Source of the DNA: JACNKV01 sp964422145
GTDB lineage: Bacteria > Fidelibacterota > Marinisomatia > Marinisomatales > JACNKV01
Assembly (NCBI GenBank): GCA_964422145.1
Contig: CAYQZV010000003.1
Span: 62,001-126,000, forward strand
Reading direction: 5' to 3'
Length of the DNA stretch: 64,000 nt
Position 1 is the first letter of the stretch. Each line of letters starts with the position of its first letter. The translations under genes and the position numbers were made by a program. This document shows positions 18,912 to 28,099 of this stretch, piece after piece. A model generated the notes under the pieces. The model searched no databases. It saw nothing but the letters and a program-made list of their open reading frames with translations, and was not told where the DNA came from.

Positions 18912-21908
18912 ATGGAAAACCATAATACAGACTATAAAAAACTATTAGATTTTCAAGATCTGATGTTATTTAGAGTCCATGAAATTCTATTAGTTGCAAG
19001 CGATTACGATGCGTTTATCCTTGAAGAAGATGGACGATTGACCGAGCAAATCCTTCATGAATATCTTGGTATGAATTTCAGTTATGCACCCCGTGTTTGG
19101 AAAACGAATACCGCACAATCAGCTCTCCGAATGCTTGAAAAAGAGAAATTGGATATCGTGATTGTAATGATGAGATTGACTGACACAGATATTGTGTCTT
19201 TTTGCCAGAATGTAAAAAAGAAATATCCCCGAAAACCTATCATTCTTCTCGCTTTTGATGAATCTGAATTAACAGATCTTCCAGAGAATTTTGTTCATCA
19301 GTGTATTGATGGTGTATTCATTTGGACTGGAAACTCAAATGTCTTTCCTGCAATCATGAAACAGTTTGAGGACAGAAAAAACGCAAAACGCGACATTTTA
19401 AATGGGGATGTAAGAGCTATTATTTTTATTGAAGATACACCACGATATTATTCGGTCATTCTTCCATTAATCTACCAGGAAATCACTTACCATACAAAAC
19501 AATTAGTGAACAAAAGCTTAAATGATTCTCAACGACTGCTTCATTTACGCGGACGTCCAAAAATATTGTTAGCTACAGATTATGAAAAGGCAAAATATTA
19601 TTTCAATAAATATCAGACCAACATACTTGGAATTATTTCGGACATTCGTTTTCCGAGAAAAGGGGAATTAGATCCGACAGCTGGTATTAAATTTACACAG
19701 TATATTCGGAATAAAGAACCATATATACCAATCATATTACAGTCCTCTGATTTAAATAGGAAAAAAGAAGCCGAATACGTTGACGCATCTTTTTTACATA
19801 AATTATCTGATTCTTTGTTGTTGGATATACGCAATTTTATTCTGAAAAATTTTGGCTTTGGAGATTTTATCTTCCGCAATAAACAGGGAAAGCAAATTAC
19901 CAAAGCGAACAGTGTAAAATCACTCGTCGATAGAATTGGTAAAGTACCTCAATATGCTATACTGAAGCATGCCCGCAGCAACCATTTTTCAAATTGGTTG
20001 GCTGCACGTGGTGAATTCGAACTCGCTAAACTTATCCGTCCATTATTGGTAAGAGATTTCACATCTGCCGATGACCTAAGAAAATATCTTATCACTCTCA
20101 TCAGCAAAACTGTTGAACACCAAGTTAAAGTTAGATTCAGTGACTTCAATCGACCCTCTTCTCTTCCACAAACAAATTTCATTCGTATTTCCTCTGGGTC
20201 ACTCGGTGGGAAAGCTCGTGGATTAGCTTTCTTACATACATTATTAACTCGCCATAATCTAGCTGATAAATTCCCAGATATAGATATCAGAGTTCCAAAA
20301 GTTATGGTTATTGGGACAGACGAATTTGATTTTTATATGAAGGATAACAACCTCTATGATAAGGTACTTATCGCAAAATCGAACAAAGAAATAAATTCAC
20401 TATTCTTATCTGCTCGGCTATCAAAGAATTTAACTGCGTTGTTAAACTCCTTTATTTCCCAAGTACACTATCCTTTGGCGGTTCGTTCTTCAAGTATTTT
20501 AGAAGACTCTCAATACCAACCCTTAGCTGGACTCTATGCGACTTTTATGCTTCCCAATACACACGATGAAGATGAAGAAAGATTAAAACAACTTATCAAA
20601 GCAATTAAATTAGTTTTTGCATCAACATTTTATAGCGGACCGAAATCAATCATGGATGTAACAATCCACCGACATGATGAGGAAAAAATGGCAGTATTGA
20701 TTATGGAATTAGTCGGAGAACGCCATGATAAGCGATTTTATCCAACATTTAGTGGAACCGCCCAAAGCATCAACTATTATCCTGTTTCTTATATGAAACG
20801 TGATGAAGGAGTTGCGACGGTAGCATTGGGATTTGGCCGTACAGTTATGGAAGGAAAAAAAGCCGTCCGATTTTCACCAAAATACCCACGTATAATTCCA
20901 CAATTTTATTCCGTTAAAGCAACTTTTGATTCCTCACAACTTTCGTTCTATGCTTTGGATATTGACAGCAATAACGAACCATTACAAAAAGGCGAAAACG
21001 AAAATCTTACTACTTACTCCCTTGAGGTGGCAGAACAAGATGGTACTCTCAAACATTTAGGGAGTGTTATTTCAACTGAGAATGATATCATCCGAGATTC
21101 ATTAAGTTATTCAGGAACCAGAGTAGTAACATTTACACCGGTATTAAAATGGAATACAATCCCCTTATCTGAGATTTTGACAACATTATTGACCATTGGT
21201 AAAAATGCTTTGGGTACTCCCGTCGAAATAGAATTTGCCGTTAATATCCCTACGGATAAAAATCTCAAACCGGAATTTTGTCTATTGCAGATAAGACCTA
21301 TGGGAATCATCGGTCCAGAGATAAGAAGAGTAGATGAAATATCTCCGCCGTTGACTGACACGATTTGTCGTAGTTCAGTTGCACTTGGAAATGGTAATAT
21401 TGAAGGAATCTGTGATATCATTTTAGTAAATCTACAAACATTTGATTCATCAAGAACAATTGACATAGCTCAAGAGATTGGTCTACTCAACTCCATGATC
21501 AATAAAAGCGCTCGATATCTGCTGATCGGTCCCGGTCGCTGGGGAACCGCTGATCCATTACTAGGGATACCCACCACTTGGCAACAAATCTCAAAAGCAG
21601 GAGTGATTGCGGAAATTGGTATGGATTCTTTTCCAGTTGATCCTTCATTTGGAAGTCATTTCTTTCAAAATATTACTAGCCTTCGAATCGGGTACTTTAC
21701 TATTGATCATAAAAGGACTTCTGATATGATTGATATTGATTGGATAGAAAGCTTGACTTTAAAGAAAAAATTGAAATTTTCATCATGGTATCATCTTGAA
21801 TACCCATTAAATATTCAATTAAATGGTATTTCAGGAATTGGTATAATTAATAAACCGAATCTTCCTGAAGAAGACGTTATGGATGAACAAGAATCTTCAG
21901 GAATATAA
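18912..21908 (+). CDS. Two receiver-like domains fused to a PEP-synthase-like nucleotide-binding domain
   Basis: A 998-residue protein. Residues about 25-155 look like a degenerate response-regulator receiver: the strand DIVIVMMRL lacks the usual phospho-Asp. Residues about 220-330 look like a second receiver that keeps it (GIISDIRFPRKG). From about residue 425 comes a pyruvate-phosphate-dikinase/PEP-synthase N-terminal ATP-grasp domain, with SLGGKARGLAFL at about 432 and PLAVRSSSILEDS at about 524. The phosphohistidine domain and the pyruvate-binding barrel of true PEP synthases are absent. The C terminus has a conserved-looking LLIGPGRWGTADP at about 873. This looks like a regulatory or atypical phosphotransfer protein; its target is unknown. 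Confidence 0.75.
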   Translation: MENHNTDYKKLLDFQDLMLFRVHEILLVASDYDAFILEEDGRLTEQILHEYLGMNFSYAPRVWKTNTAQSALRMLEKEKLDIVIVMMRLTDTDIVSFCQNVKKKYPRKPIILLAFDESELTDLPENFVHQCIDGVFIWTGNSNVFPAIMKQFEDRKNAKRDILNGDVRAIIFIEDTPRYYSVILPLIYQEITYHTKQLVNKSLNDSQRLLHLRGRPKILLATDYEKAKYYFNKYQTNILGIISDIRFPRKGELDPTAGIKFTQYIRNKEPYIPIILQSSDLNRKKEAEYVDASFLHKLSDSLLLDIRNFILKNFGFGDFIFRNKQGKQITKANSVKSLVDRIGKVPQYAILKHARSNHFSNWLAARGEFELAKLIRPLLVRDFTSADDLRKYLITLISKTVEHQVKVRFSDFNRPSSLPQTNFIRISSGSLGGKARGLAFLHTLLTRHNLADKFPDIDIRVPKVMVIGTDEFDFYMKDNNLYDKVLIAKSNKEINSLFLSARLSKNLTALLNSFISQVHYPLAVRSSSILEDSQYQPLAGLYATFMLPNTHDEDEERLKQLIKAIKLVFASTFYSGPKSIMDVTIHRHDEEKMAVLIMELVGERHDKRFYPTFSGTAQSINYYPVSYMKRDEGVATVALGFGRTVMEGKKAVRFSPKYPRIIPQFYSVKATFDSSQLSFYALDIDSNNEPLQKGENENLTTYSLEVAEQDGTLKHLGSVISTENDIIRDSLSYSGTRVVTFTPVLKWNTIPLSEILTTLLTIGKNALGTPVEIEFAVNIPTDKNLKPEFCLLQIRPMGIIGPEIRRVDEISPPLTDTICRSSVALGNGNIEGICDIILVNLQTFDSSRTIDIAQEIGLLNSMINKSARYLLIGPGRWGTADPLLGIPTTWQQISKAGVIAEIGMDSFPVDPSFGSHFFQNITSLRIGYFTIDHKRTSDMIDIDWIESLTLKKKLKFSSWYHLEYPLNIQLNGISGIGIINKPNLPEEDVMDEQESSGI

Positions 21909-21940
21909 TTGTACTTATCTAACATCTTTACTGCATCAGT

Positions 21941-23191
21941 ATGAACTCATCAAATAATCATTCGAAAAATCTAACAGAGCCATGTTCCGTTAAACCGAAT
22001 TCTGACTCACCTTTGAAATTCACTCCTTCACACATCCTTTGTCATTATGCAGAGATCGGGTTAAAAGGCGATAACCGTTCATATTTTGAAAAGAAATTAA
22101 AACACAATATCCAGCTTCAGTTGAAAAATAATTGTCATGATTCTGTCCAATCTATAGAACGACTCAGAGGGAGATTCCTCATTACATTGTCTGCTTCCGG
22201 ACAAAAGAATATTCGAAGGGTGACAGATACACTCTCAAACGTCTTTGGATTGGCTTATTTTGCTCCGGCTCTGAACATTGAATCTGATTATGACACGATT
22301 ATTTCAGCATCAGTGAAAATGATGAGAAAAATCGATTTTACGCAGTTCCGAGTTACTGCAAGAAATTCATCCAGTCCTCTTCGTTACAGCGCGCAAACAA
22401 TGAATGAAGATGTTGGTGCAGCCATTGTAACCCATTTGGATAAAAAAGTGAACCTCAATTACCCGGAAGCAACCTGTTATATTGATATGCTTCAAAACGG
22501 AACCTTTATTTATCCAAAGCGTTTTCCGGGACAAGGAGGATTACCCGTTGGTGTCAGCGGAAAAGTAGCTGTAATGCTGTCCGGTGGAATAGATTCACCT
22601 GTTGCGGCTTATTACGCCATGAAACGCGGTACAAATCCCATTTATATCCATTTTCATTCCGTTCCTCACGTCTCTCCCGCTTCGATCGAAAAAGTGAAAG
22701 ACACCGTTCAGGTTTTATCGGCTTTTCAACCAAACACAAAATTATACTCGGTAGAGTTTGCACCGATCCAGGATGAAATTTATTCCAAATCCGATCCGAA
22801 ACTGTTGGTCATTTTATATCGACGATACATGATCCGCATCGCGGAAACGATCGCAAAAAAAGAAAATGCAAAAGTACTTTATACTGGAGAAGCTGTCGGT
22901 CAAGTTGCTTCTCAAACCATAGAGAATATTACGGTCGTCGAAGAAGCTTCTACTCTGCCCATCTTTCGCCCGCTAATTGGTTTTGACAAAGAAGAGATCA
23001 TCACCACTGCAAGAAAGATCGGAACCTACGATATCTCTATTCGTCCTCACCAGGACTGCTGTACCCTGTTCGTACCCAAACATCCGGCAACGAAAGCAAA
23101 ACTCCATTATATTCTAGCGGCTGAAGAAGTCTTAGACACAGATAATCTCATTCAAAACGCCGTTGATTCATCCGTGGTTGATCTGTATTGA
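21941..23191 (+). CDS. thiI: tRNA 4-thiouridine synthase
   Basis: Transfers sulfur to uridine 8 of tRNA and can supply sulfur for thiazole synthesis. The N-terminal HYAEIGLKGDNRSYFEKKL and following THUMP region (to about residue 190) bind tRNA. The PP-loop SGGIDSPVAAYYAMKRG adenylates the target, and a conserved HQDCCTLFVPKHP stretch lies near the C terminus. At 416 residues it lacks the C-terminal rhodanese domain of E. coli ThiI, as in many bacteria. It begins 32 bp after the receiver/PEP-synthase-like gene. Confidence 0.94.
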   Translation: MNSSNNHSKNLTEPCSVKPNSDSPLKFTPSHILCHYAEIGLKGDNRSYFEKKLKHNIQLQLKNNCHDSVQSIERLRGRFLITLSASGQKNIRRVTDTLSNVFGLAYFAPALNIESDYDTIISASVKMMRKIDFTQFRVTARNSSSPLRYSAQTMNEDVGAAIVTHLDKKVNLNYPEATCYIDMLQNGTFIYPKRFPGQGGLPVGVSGKVAVMLSGGIDSPVAAYYAMKRGTNPIYIHFHSVPHVSPASIEKVKDTVQVLSAFQPNTKLYSVEFAPIQDEIYSKSDPKLLVILYRRYMIRIAETIAKKENAKVLYTGEAVGQVASQTIENITVVEEASTLPIFRPLIGFDKEEIITTARKIGTYDISIRPHQDCCTLFVPKHPATKAKLHYILAAEEVLDTDNLIQNAVDSSVVDLY

Positions 23192-23286
23192 TTCTTTAAT
23201 TTTTACAATTATTTCCTGCTTCCTAATTCTTAGTATTTCCACTCTTTTTTATGGTTTACCGTGAGATGATAGATGTAATTTCCGCG

Positions 23287-23310
23287 ATGTAATTCGCTAT
23301 AGAATTACAT
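23287..23310. promoter_or_regulatory. Perfect inverted repeat upstream of pntAA
   Basis: Arms ATGTAATTC and GAATTACAT (9 bp each) flank the six bases GCTATA, about 40 bp before the pntAA start. A further partial copy, ATGTAATTT, lies just upstream near 23275. The arrangement fits an operator for the transhydrogenase operon. Alternatively it is a weak terminator for thiI, since GTTTTATC follows. The sequence itself cannot decide. Confidence 0.45.
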
Positions 23311-23349
23311 GTTTTATCAATATTATCAAATCATTAAGGAGATACTTGT

Positions 23350-24477
23350 ATGATTGTGGCAATTCCAAAAGAGATTATGCCCGGGGAAACTCGAGTAGCA
23401 ATGCTCCCAAGTGACGTCAAGCGGTTGAAATCTGATGAGATCACCGTCCTTGTTGAAACGGGTGCAGGAGCAGGATCATTTGTATCGGATTCCGAGTACG
23501 AATCGGTCGGTGCAAAAATTGTCAACGATGTTTATCCGGAAGCGGAACTGATTGTAAAAATCAATCCTCCGACTAAAGATGAATTTCTTAAAATAAAAGA
23601 CGGAACAACTCTAATTTCTTTATTAGCACCTTTCACAAATCATGAGGGTGTAAATACATTAGCAAAGAAAAAAATAACATCATTTTGCTTAGAATTAATT
23701 CCGCGTACAACCTATGCACAGTCCATGGACGTGCTGAGTTCTCAAGCAACGGTCGGTGGCTACAGAGCTGTGTTAAATGCTGCTACGCATTCCGGAAAAT
23801 TCTTTCCGATGCTTATGACACCGGCTGGCACCATTAAACCAGCGACCGTTTTGGTGATTGGAGCCGGAGTTGCAGGATTGCAAGCTATTGCGACAGCAAG
23901 TCGTCTGGGAGCAAAAGTTGAGGCATTTGATGTTCGACCTGCTGCACGAGAACAGGTTGAATCACTTGGAGCCAAATTCTTGTATATGGATCTGGATGAC
24001 TCTTCAGAAACGGATAGCGGTTATGCCATTGAAATGGATGATGAATTTATCCGTAAAGAAATGGAATTGCTCCATGATGCTGCAAAACGAGTTGATGCTA
24101 TTATCACCACTGCTTTGATCTTTGGGAAAAAAGCTCCCATTCTGATCAAAGATTATATGGTCAAAGATATGAAAGACGGTTCCTGCATTATCGATATGGC
24201 AGCTGAAAATGGCGGAAATTGTGAATTAACCGAACCGGGTAAACTGGTCACGAAACATGGTGTTGTGATTGACGGAAGACTCAATCTACCGGCAGAGGTT
24301 CCTTTCCACGCCAGTCAGATGTTTTCAAAGAATATGGCAAAACTGTTATCGGATATCATCAAAGAGAGTAAACTCGTCGTTGATTTCGAAAATGAAGTCA
24401 CCAAAGGCTGTGTGGTAACTCATGATGGCGAAATCGTTCACGAAATGACAAAAAATATCCTTGAAGGAGCAAAATAA
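23350..24477 (+). CDS. pntAA: NAD(P) transhydrogenase subunit alpha part 1 (NAD-binding)
   Basis: Peripheral NAD(H)-binding domain I of proton-translocating transhydrogenase, 375 residues. The alanine-dehydrogenase-like fold shows MIVAIPKEIMPGETRVAMLP at the N terminus, the Rossmann motif VLVIGAGVAGLQAIATASRLGA, and a VIDGRLNLPAEVPFHAS segment near the C terminus. GGAG lies eight bases before the ATG. The domain is a separate polypeptide here, as in Rhodospirillum-type three-gene systems. The ATG of the next gene overlaps its stop (TAATG). Confidence 0.96.
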   Translation: MIVAIPKEIMPGETRVAMLPSDVKRLKSDEITVLVETGAGAGSFVSDSEYESVGAKIVNDVYPEAELIVKINPPTKDEFLKIKDGTTLISLLAPFTNHEGVNTLAKKKITSFCLELIPRTTYAQSMDVLSSQATVGGYRAVLNAATHSGKFFPMLMTPAGTIKPATVLVIGAGVAGLQAIATASRLGAKVEAFDVRPAAREQVESLGAKFLYMDLDDSSETDSGYAIEMDDEFIRKEMELLHDAAKRVDAIITTALIFGKKAPILIKDYMVKDMKDGSCIIDMAAENGGNCELTEPGKLVTKHGVVIDGRLNLPAEVPFHASQMFSKNMAKLLSDIIKESKLVVDFENEVTKGCVVTHDGEIVHEMTKNILEGAK

Positions 24478-24755
24478 TGGAAATGATTGTTTTAGTATTT
24501 ATCGCTGTACTGGCAACATTCGCCGGCGCAGAGTTAATTGGTAAAGTACCACCCCAGCTTCACACTCCGTTAATGTCCGGTTCAAATGCGATCTCCGGAA
24601 TTACAATTGTTGGAGCATTATTAGCCGTTGGCGCAAGTGGTAATGACAAGTTGTTAGCTATACTTGGTTTTTGTGCGATTGTCTTCGGAACGATTAATGT
24701 CGTTGGAGGATATTTGGTAACAGACCGTATGCTTAAAATGTTTAAGAAGAAATAG
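24477..24755 (+). CDS. pntAB: NAD(P) transhydrogenase subunit alpha part 2 (membrane)
   Basis: A 92-residue membrane polypeptide with three helices carrying the alpha part of the transhydrogenase proton channel. The family stretch GKVPPQLHTPLMSGSNAISG is intact. It overlaps pntAA by one base and is followed 11 bp later by pntB, with GGAGAAAGAAC serving as ribosome-binding site for pntB. Confidence 0.95.
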   Translation: MEMIVLVFIAVLATFAGAELIGKVPPQLHTPLMSGSNAISGITIVGALLAVGASGNDKLLAILGFCAIVFGTINVVGGYLVTDRMLKMFKKK

Positions 24756-24766
24756 GAGAAAGAACA

Positions 24767-26188
24767 ATGAAAGAAAGTATTATACTCATTTCTTACATCG
24801 TATCAGCAATCCTATTTATTACAGGGATCAAACGATTAGGAAAAGTGGATACCGCCAGGCAAGGAAACTTCCTCTCTTCTGTCGGTATGTTAATTGCCAT
24901 CATTGCAACCTTATTCATGATGGATGCCATTCCGTTAGAATGGGTGATCACCGGTATGGTGTTAGGTGCTGTAATCGGTGCTGTTGCCGCAACCAAAGTT
25001 GCGATGACCGCCATGCCTGAAATGGTAGCCATTTTTAATGGTTTTGGCGGCGGTGCTTCTGCATTAGTTGCTTCAGCTGAGTTTTTCAAGATCTACGGTA
25101 AAAATGCTGCCAACGATGACGTAACCACACTCATCACGATTATGCTGTCAGTGGTGATCGGATCTGTCACATTCACCGGTAGCTTTATCGCCTGGGGTAA
25201 ACTCCAGGGAAAAATCTCCGGTCAGCCTATTACCTATCCGGGACAAAATATCATTAATGGATTGATTTTAATTGCATTAGTTGTCGTCGGTTATTTCGCT
25301 ATATCAAATATGAGCGGATTTTTAGCCGGTACGGGGCAAATTGAATTAATGTGGTTTTACATTCTGATCGGTATTGGCTTACTATTGGGAATCCTATCTG
25401 TAATTCCTATTGGCGGAGCAGATATGCCGGTTGTGATTTCTCTGCTAAACTCCTATTCTGGAATTGCAGCAGCATTAACGGGATTTGTTCTTCAAAATCA
25501 CGCACTGATCGTTAGTGGTGCGTTGGTGGGTGCATCCGGTATCTTCTTGACAAACATTATGTGTAAAGGAATGAATCGTTCCCTCGGTAACGTACTCTTC
25601 AGTGCCTTCGGTAAAGTCGATGAATCCGCTGCACCAGCAACAACTGCATCCGGTGGAACCGTAAAAGAAATGAGTGCCGATAATGCAGCGTACACGATGC
25701 AGGCTGCCGGCTCTGTGATCATCGTTCCGGGATACGGAATGGCTGTTGCCCAGGCTCAGCATGAAGTCAGAAAATTGGCCGATGAGCTTGAAAAAGAAGG
25801 TGTAACCGTAAAATTCGCTGTCCATCCGGTTGCCGGACGGATGCCCGGACATATGAACGTCCTGCTGGCAGAAGCCAACATCGATTACGATAAATTATTC
25901 GATATGGATGAGATCAACGATGAATTCAATTCAACGGACGTTGCACTTATTATCGGTGCAAATGATGTGGTTAACCCCGCAGCACGGCATGATACGAACA
26001 GCCCGATCTACGGAATGCCGATTCTGAATGTTGATTATGCTAAAACTACGTTTGTATTGAAACGCTCGATGAATCCGGGATTTGCCGGAATCGGAAATGA
26101 ATTATTCGGATATGACAACAACTACATGGTCTTTGGTGATGCGAAAGCCACCGTTTCCAAATTTGTTGAAACATTAAAAGAAGATTAG
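24767..26188 (+). CDS. pntB: NAD(P) transhydrogenase subunit beta
   Basis: Membrane plus NADP(H)-binding subunit, 473 residues. The first about 280 residues contain roughly nine helices of the proton pathway. The C-terminal domain III binds NADP(H), with VPGYGMAVAQAQHEVRKLAD and the HPVAGRMPGHMNVLLAEA loop, then IIGANDVVNPAA. The enzyme couples proton entry to NADP+ reduction by NADH and so links the NADH and NADPH pools. A strong terminator follows at 26218. Confidence 0.97.
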   Translation: MKESIILISYIVSAILFITGIKRLGKVDTARQGNFLSSVGMLIAIIATLFMMDAIPLEWVITGMVLGAVIGAVAATKVAMTAMPEMVAIFNGFGGGASALVASAEFFKIYGKNAANDDVTTLITIMLSVVIGSVTFTGSFIAWGKLQGKISGQPITYPGQNIINGLILIALVVVGYFAISNMSGFLAGTGQIELMWFYILIGIGLLLGILSVIPIGGADMPVVISLLNSYSGIAAALTGFVLQNHALIVSGALVGASGIFLTNIMCKGMNRSLGNVLFSAFGKVDESAAPATTASGGTVKEMSADNAAYTMQAAGSVIIVPGYGMAVAQAQHEVRKLADELEKEGVTVKFAVHPVAGRMPGHMNVLLAEANIDYDKLFDMDEINDEFNSTDVALIIGANDVVNPAARHDTNSPIYGMPILNVDYAKTTFVLKRSMNPGFAGIGNELFGYDNNYMVFGDAKATVSKFVETLKED

Positions 26189-26217
26189 ACTTCGCGTCTA
26201 TTCTTTTCTATTCTGTT

Positions 26218-26248
26218 AAGGGGAGAACTTCGGTTCTCCCCTTTTTTT
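26218..26248 (+). terminator. Intrinsic terminator after pntB
   Basis: An 11-bp perfect stem (AAGGGGAGAAC / GTTCTCCCCTT) closed by the stable TTCG tetraloop and followed by a T-run. It lies 29 bp after the pntB stop on the plus strand and ends the transhydrogenase operon. Confidence 0.93.
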
Positions 26249-26316
26249 ATTCCACATTGCTTGTAAGTTTTATTCCTGTTTACATTTAATCATTATATCA
26301 CAGGAGAAAATTAACA

Positions 26317-26589
26317 ATGGACATTCGCGCATTTTTCATCATTTTTTCAGCCGTATTCATTGCTGAACTCGGAGATAAAACTCAATTAGCCACAATGCTG
26401 TTTGCTTCTGATAAAGACGTCAGTAAACTCATGGTGTTTTTCGGGTCATCATTGGCACTAATTGTTGCTTCAGGGATCGGTGTTTTGGCAGGCAGCACGC
26501 TGTCACATTACATCAACATCAAACTCCTGAAGATCATCGCCGGTACGGGATTTATCCTCATCGGGCTTTGGACGATATTAAAAGCTTAA
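26317..26589 (+). CDS. UPF0016/GDT1 family membrane protein, single-repeat form
   Basis: A 90-residue protein with three hydrophobic helices and one copy of the family motif E-x-G-D-K-[T/S], seen as ELGDKTQLATMLFAS. Full-length UPF0016/TMEM165 cation transporters have two such repeats; this is a half-size version that would have to dimerise or pair with a second half. No second half is adjacent. Family members move Mn2+ or Ca2+; the ion here is inferred. AGGAGA lies ten bases before the ATG. Confidence 0.85.
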   Translation: MDIRAFFIIFSAVFIAELGDKTQLATMLFASDKDVSKLMVFFGSSLALIVASGIGVLAGSTLSHYINIKLLKIIAGTGFILIGLWTILKA

Positions 26590-26683
26590 CAACATAATAT
26601 TTTGACATTGTTAGCTTGCTTTACAACGGTTTATATTTTAGCATGTTTAGTTGTAAATAAATGGTAGCTAATGGATAAATACT

Positions 26684-27814
26684 ATGAATAAAATAAATGT
26701 CAAATCAATTTTAATAATCTGTTTATTATTTTCTTTTGGGAAATCTAATGATATAACCTTAATGAGAAATAAAATTGTGGGAGACATCTTAAAAGGTGAA
26801 TTTTCATATTTAGATGTTGATATTGATTCAACTGCTCGATTAGGATCAGTACTTAATATTAATGCTTTCTCAGCATACGAACTAATTTCATTAAAAATGT
26901 TACAACAAGACTATCCATTTTTATTTAATATTGATAGTTTAGAGTATATTATATCTTCTCAATATTCTTCGAGGGTTATAGATCAAAATGACGCTCTACG
27001 GTTAAATATTACAGACATCATGTCAGGTTTTTCAAAACGTATTCACTCTATCCCATCATATAAAATCCAATCACTTAGTAATCAGGTTTTTTTAAAATCC
27101 GTTGCGGTAAAACTAGATACACTATCCCAGGTTGAAGTTAACAAATTTATAAAAGAAAATGCTGATCTAATAGAGAGTGAAGAACATTTCAAATTTATTA
27201 CTGAGTTTATTTGGTATCAAGTTGGTCCAAGTAATAATTATTGGGGCATGGGATACGGAGCAGCGCAAACACAATTTGTAAACGGTGCAGAATCTGTTTT
27301 AGATAATGCTGTCGCTTTTAACTTATCATTCTTTGTCAAACGAGAAAAACTATATCTAGAATACTTAATGTCTATAATAAACACAAATAGCAAAAAAGAT
27401 ATAATCCAAGGAGATTATGTATATCCAAAAGAATCAGGACCGCAATTATTACATCAAAGTATAATGGTTGGATATCCACTTAACTTTTTACCTAGTTATA
27501 CGGTTCCTTATGTTGGCATTTCACATAATCTATTTTCAATTGCTGAAAATCAAGCCGAAGAATTTGAAATTAAGAATGATATAGAAGGTTCCCATTTTAG
27601 TGTCAACTTTGGATGTCTTTTAACGTATAATAGTGGCTGGCAATGGACAAATAACATTGGACAAACCACTAACTTTGGTCTTCGGTTAAGAACTAATTAT
27701 ACTATTTTAAGCGCAAAAGAGATATCAAATCTTAAGGGCGGAATGCTTTCTTTTACAATATCGTTGGTTATGAATAATATTTCTTTAGAGCGTAAAAAAT
27801 ATCCAGGTATTTAA
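26684..27814 (+). CDS. Secreted hypothetical protein, probable C-terminal beta-barrel
   Basis: A 376-residue reading frame, visibly more AT-rich than the housekeeping genes. The N terminus is a signal peptide (MNKINVKSILIICLLFSFG). The first half is mostly helical and polar. From about residue 200, alternating hydrophobic/aromatic strands (AVAFNLSFFVKREKLYLEYL, GSHFSVNFGCLLTYNSG, GMLSFTISLVMNN) suggest an outer-membrane barrel. I recognise no family. A terminator-like hairpin follows at 27842. Orphan or lineage-specific status is inferred from composition only. Confidence 0.65.
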   Translation: MNKINVKSILIICLLFSFGKSNDITLMRNKIVGDILKGEFSYLDVDIDSTARLGSVLNINAFSAYELISLKMLQQDYPFLFNIDSLEYIISSQYSSRVIDQNDALRLNITDIMSGFSKRIHSIPSYKIQSLSNQVFLKSVAVKLDTLSQVEVNKFIKENADLIESEEHFKFITEFIWYQVGPSNNYWGMGYGAAQTQFVNGAESVLDNAVAFNLSFFVKREKLYLEYLMSIINTNSKKDIIQGDYVYPKESGPQLLHQSIMVGYPLNFLPSYTVPYVGISHNLFSIAENQAEEFEIKNDIEGSHFSVNFGCLLTYNSGWQWTNNIGQTTNFGLRLRTNYTILSAKEISNLKGGMLSFTISLVMNNISLERKKYPGI

Positions 27815-27841
27815 TTTAGGTTACTCTATTTTACTATGATT

Positions 27842-27871
27842 AAAAAAGGTAGGATCTCTCCTGCCTTTTTT
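27842..27871. terminator. Bidirectional terminator-like hairpin, copy A
   Basis: Stem GGTAGGA/TCCTGCC (7 bp, one G-T pair), loop TCTC, with an A-run before and a T-run after, so it can act on either strand. On the plus strand it ends the secreted orphan gene (stop 27814). It is the duplicated version of the hairpin at 29321-29352. Confidence 0.8.
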
Positions 27872-27976
27872 AGTTTACTAAAGTTGTATCGGGTTCAGGT
27901 GGTTTCGGTTTTTGTCCCCGGTAATCCGGGCGGGTATTGATGATCCGAACTACATTTTGATCGGTTTGATAGACAC
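27870..27976 (-). pseudogene. Truncated 3' end of a DUF4340 gene
   Basis: Read on the minus strand, this encodes about the last 35 residues of the DUF4340 protein at 29351-29905, including YQTDQNVV, INTRPDY and GQKPKPPE-DTTLVN, with the stop kept at 27870. Upstream of this fragment the match is lost, so no start or body of the gene remains. It is a remnant made by duplication, with a few missense differences (Trp to Arg twice, Leu to Pro), as expected for a non-functional copy. Confidence 0.85.
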
Positions 27977-28099
27977 AACTCTCAATTGGTACTATGATAG
28001 GATAGATTAAATCTGAAATTGGAATCATAATCTTTAGTAACTTTTTCGATAATTTTATATGATTTACTTTCCAAAAGACAATAAAATACAAGGTACATT

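Larger units (their letters stand above)
27841..27976. repeat. Direct repeat copy A (pairs with 29320-29457)
   Basis: This 136-bp stretch matches 29320-29457 in the same orientation with about a dozen differences, mostly G in this copy and A in the other, plus a 2-bp gap. Both copies contain a terminator hairpin and the last codons of a DUF4340 gene. Similarity stops abruptly after AGACAC. The copies flank the HMA-lipoprotein/barrel cassette (28100-29293). Confidence 0.9.

Noticed and set aside
25475..25852. 125-codon minus-strand frame inside pntB
   Set aside because: It is antisense to conserved pntB and has no family features.
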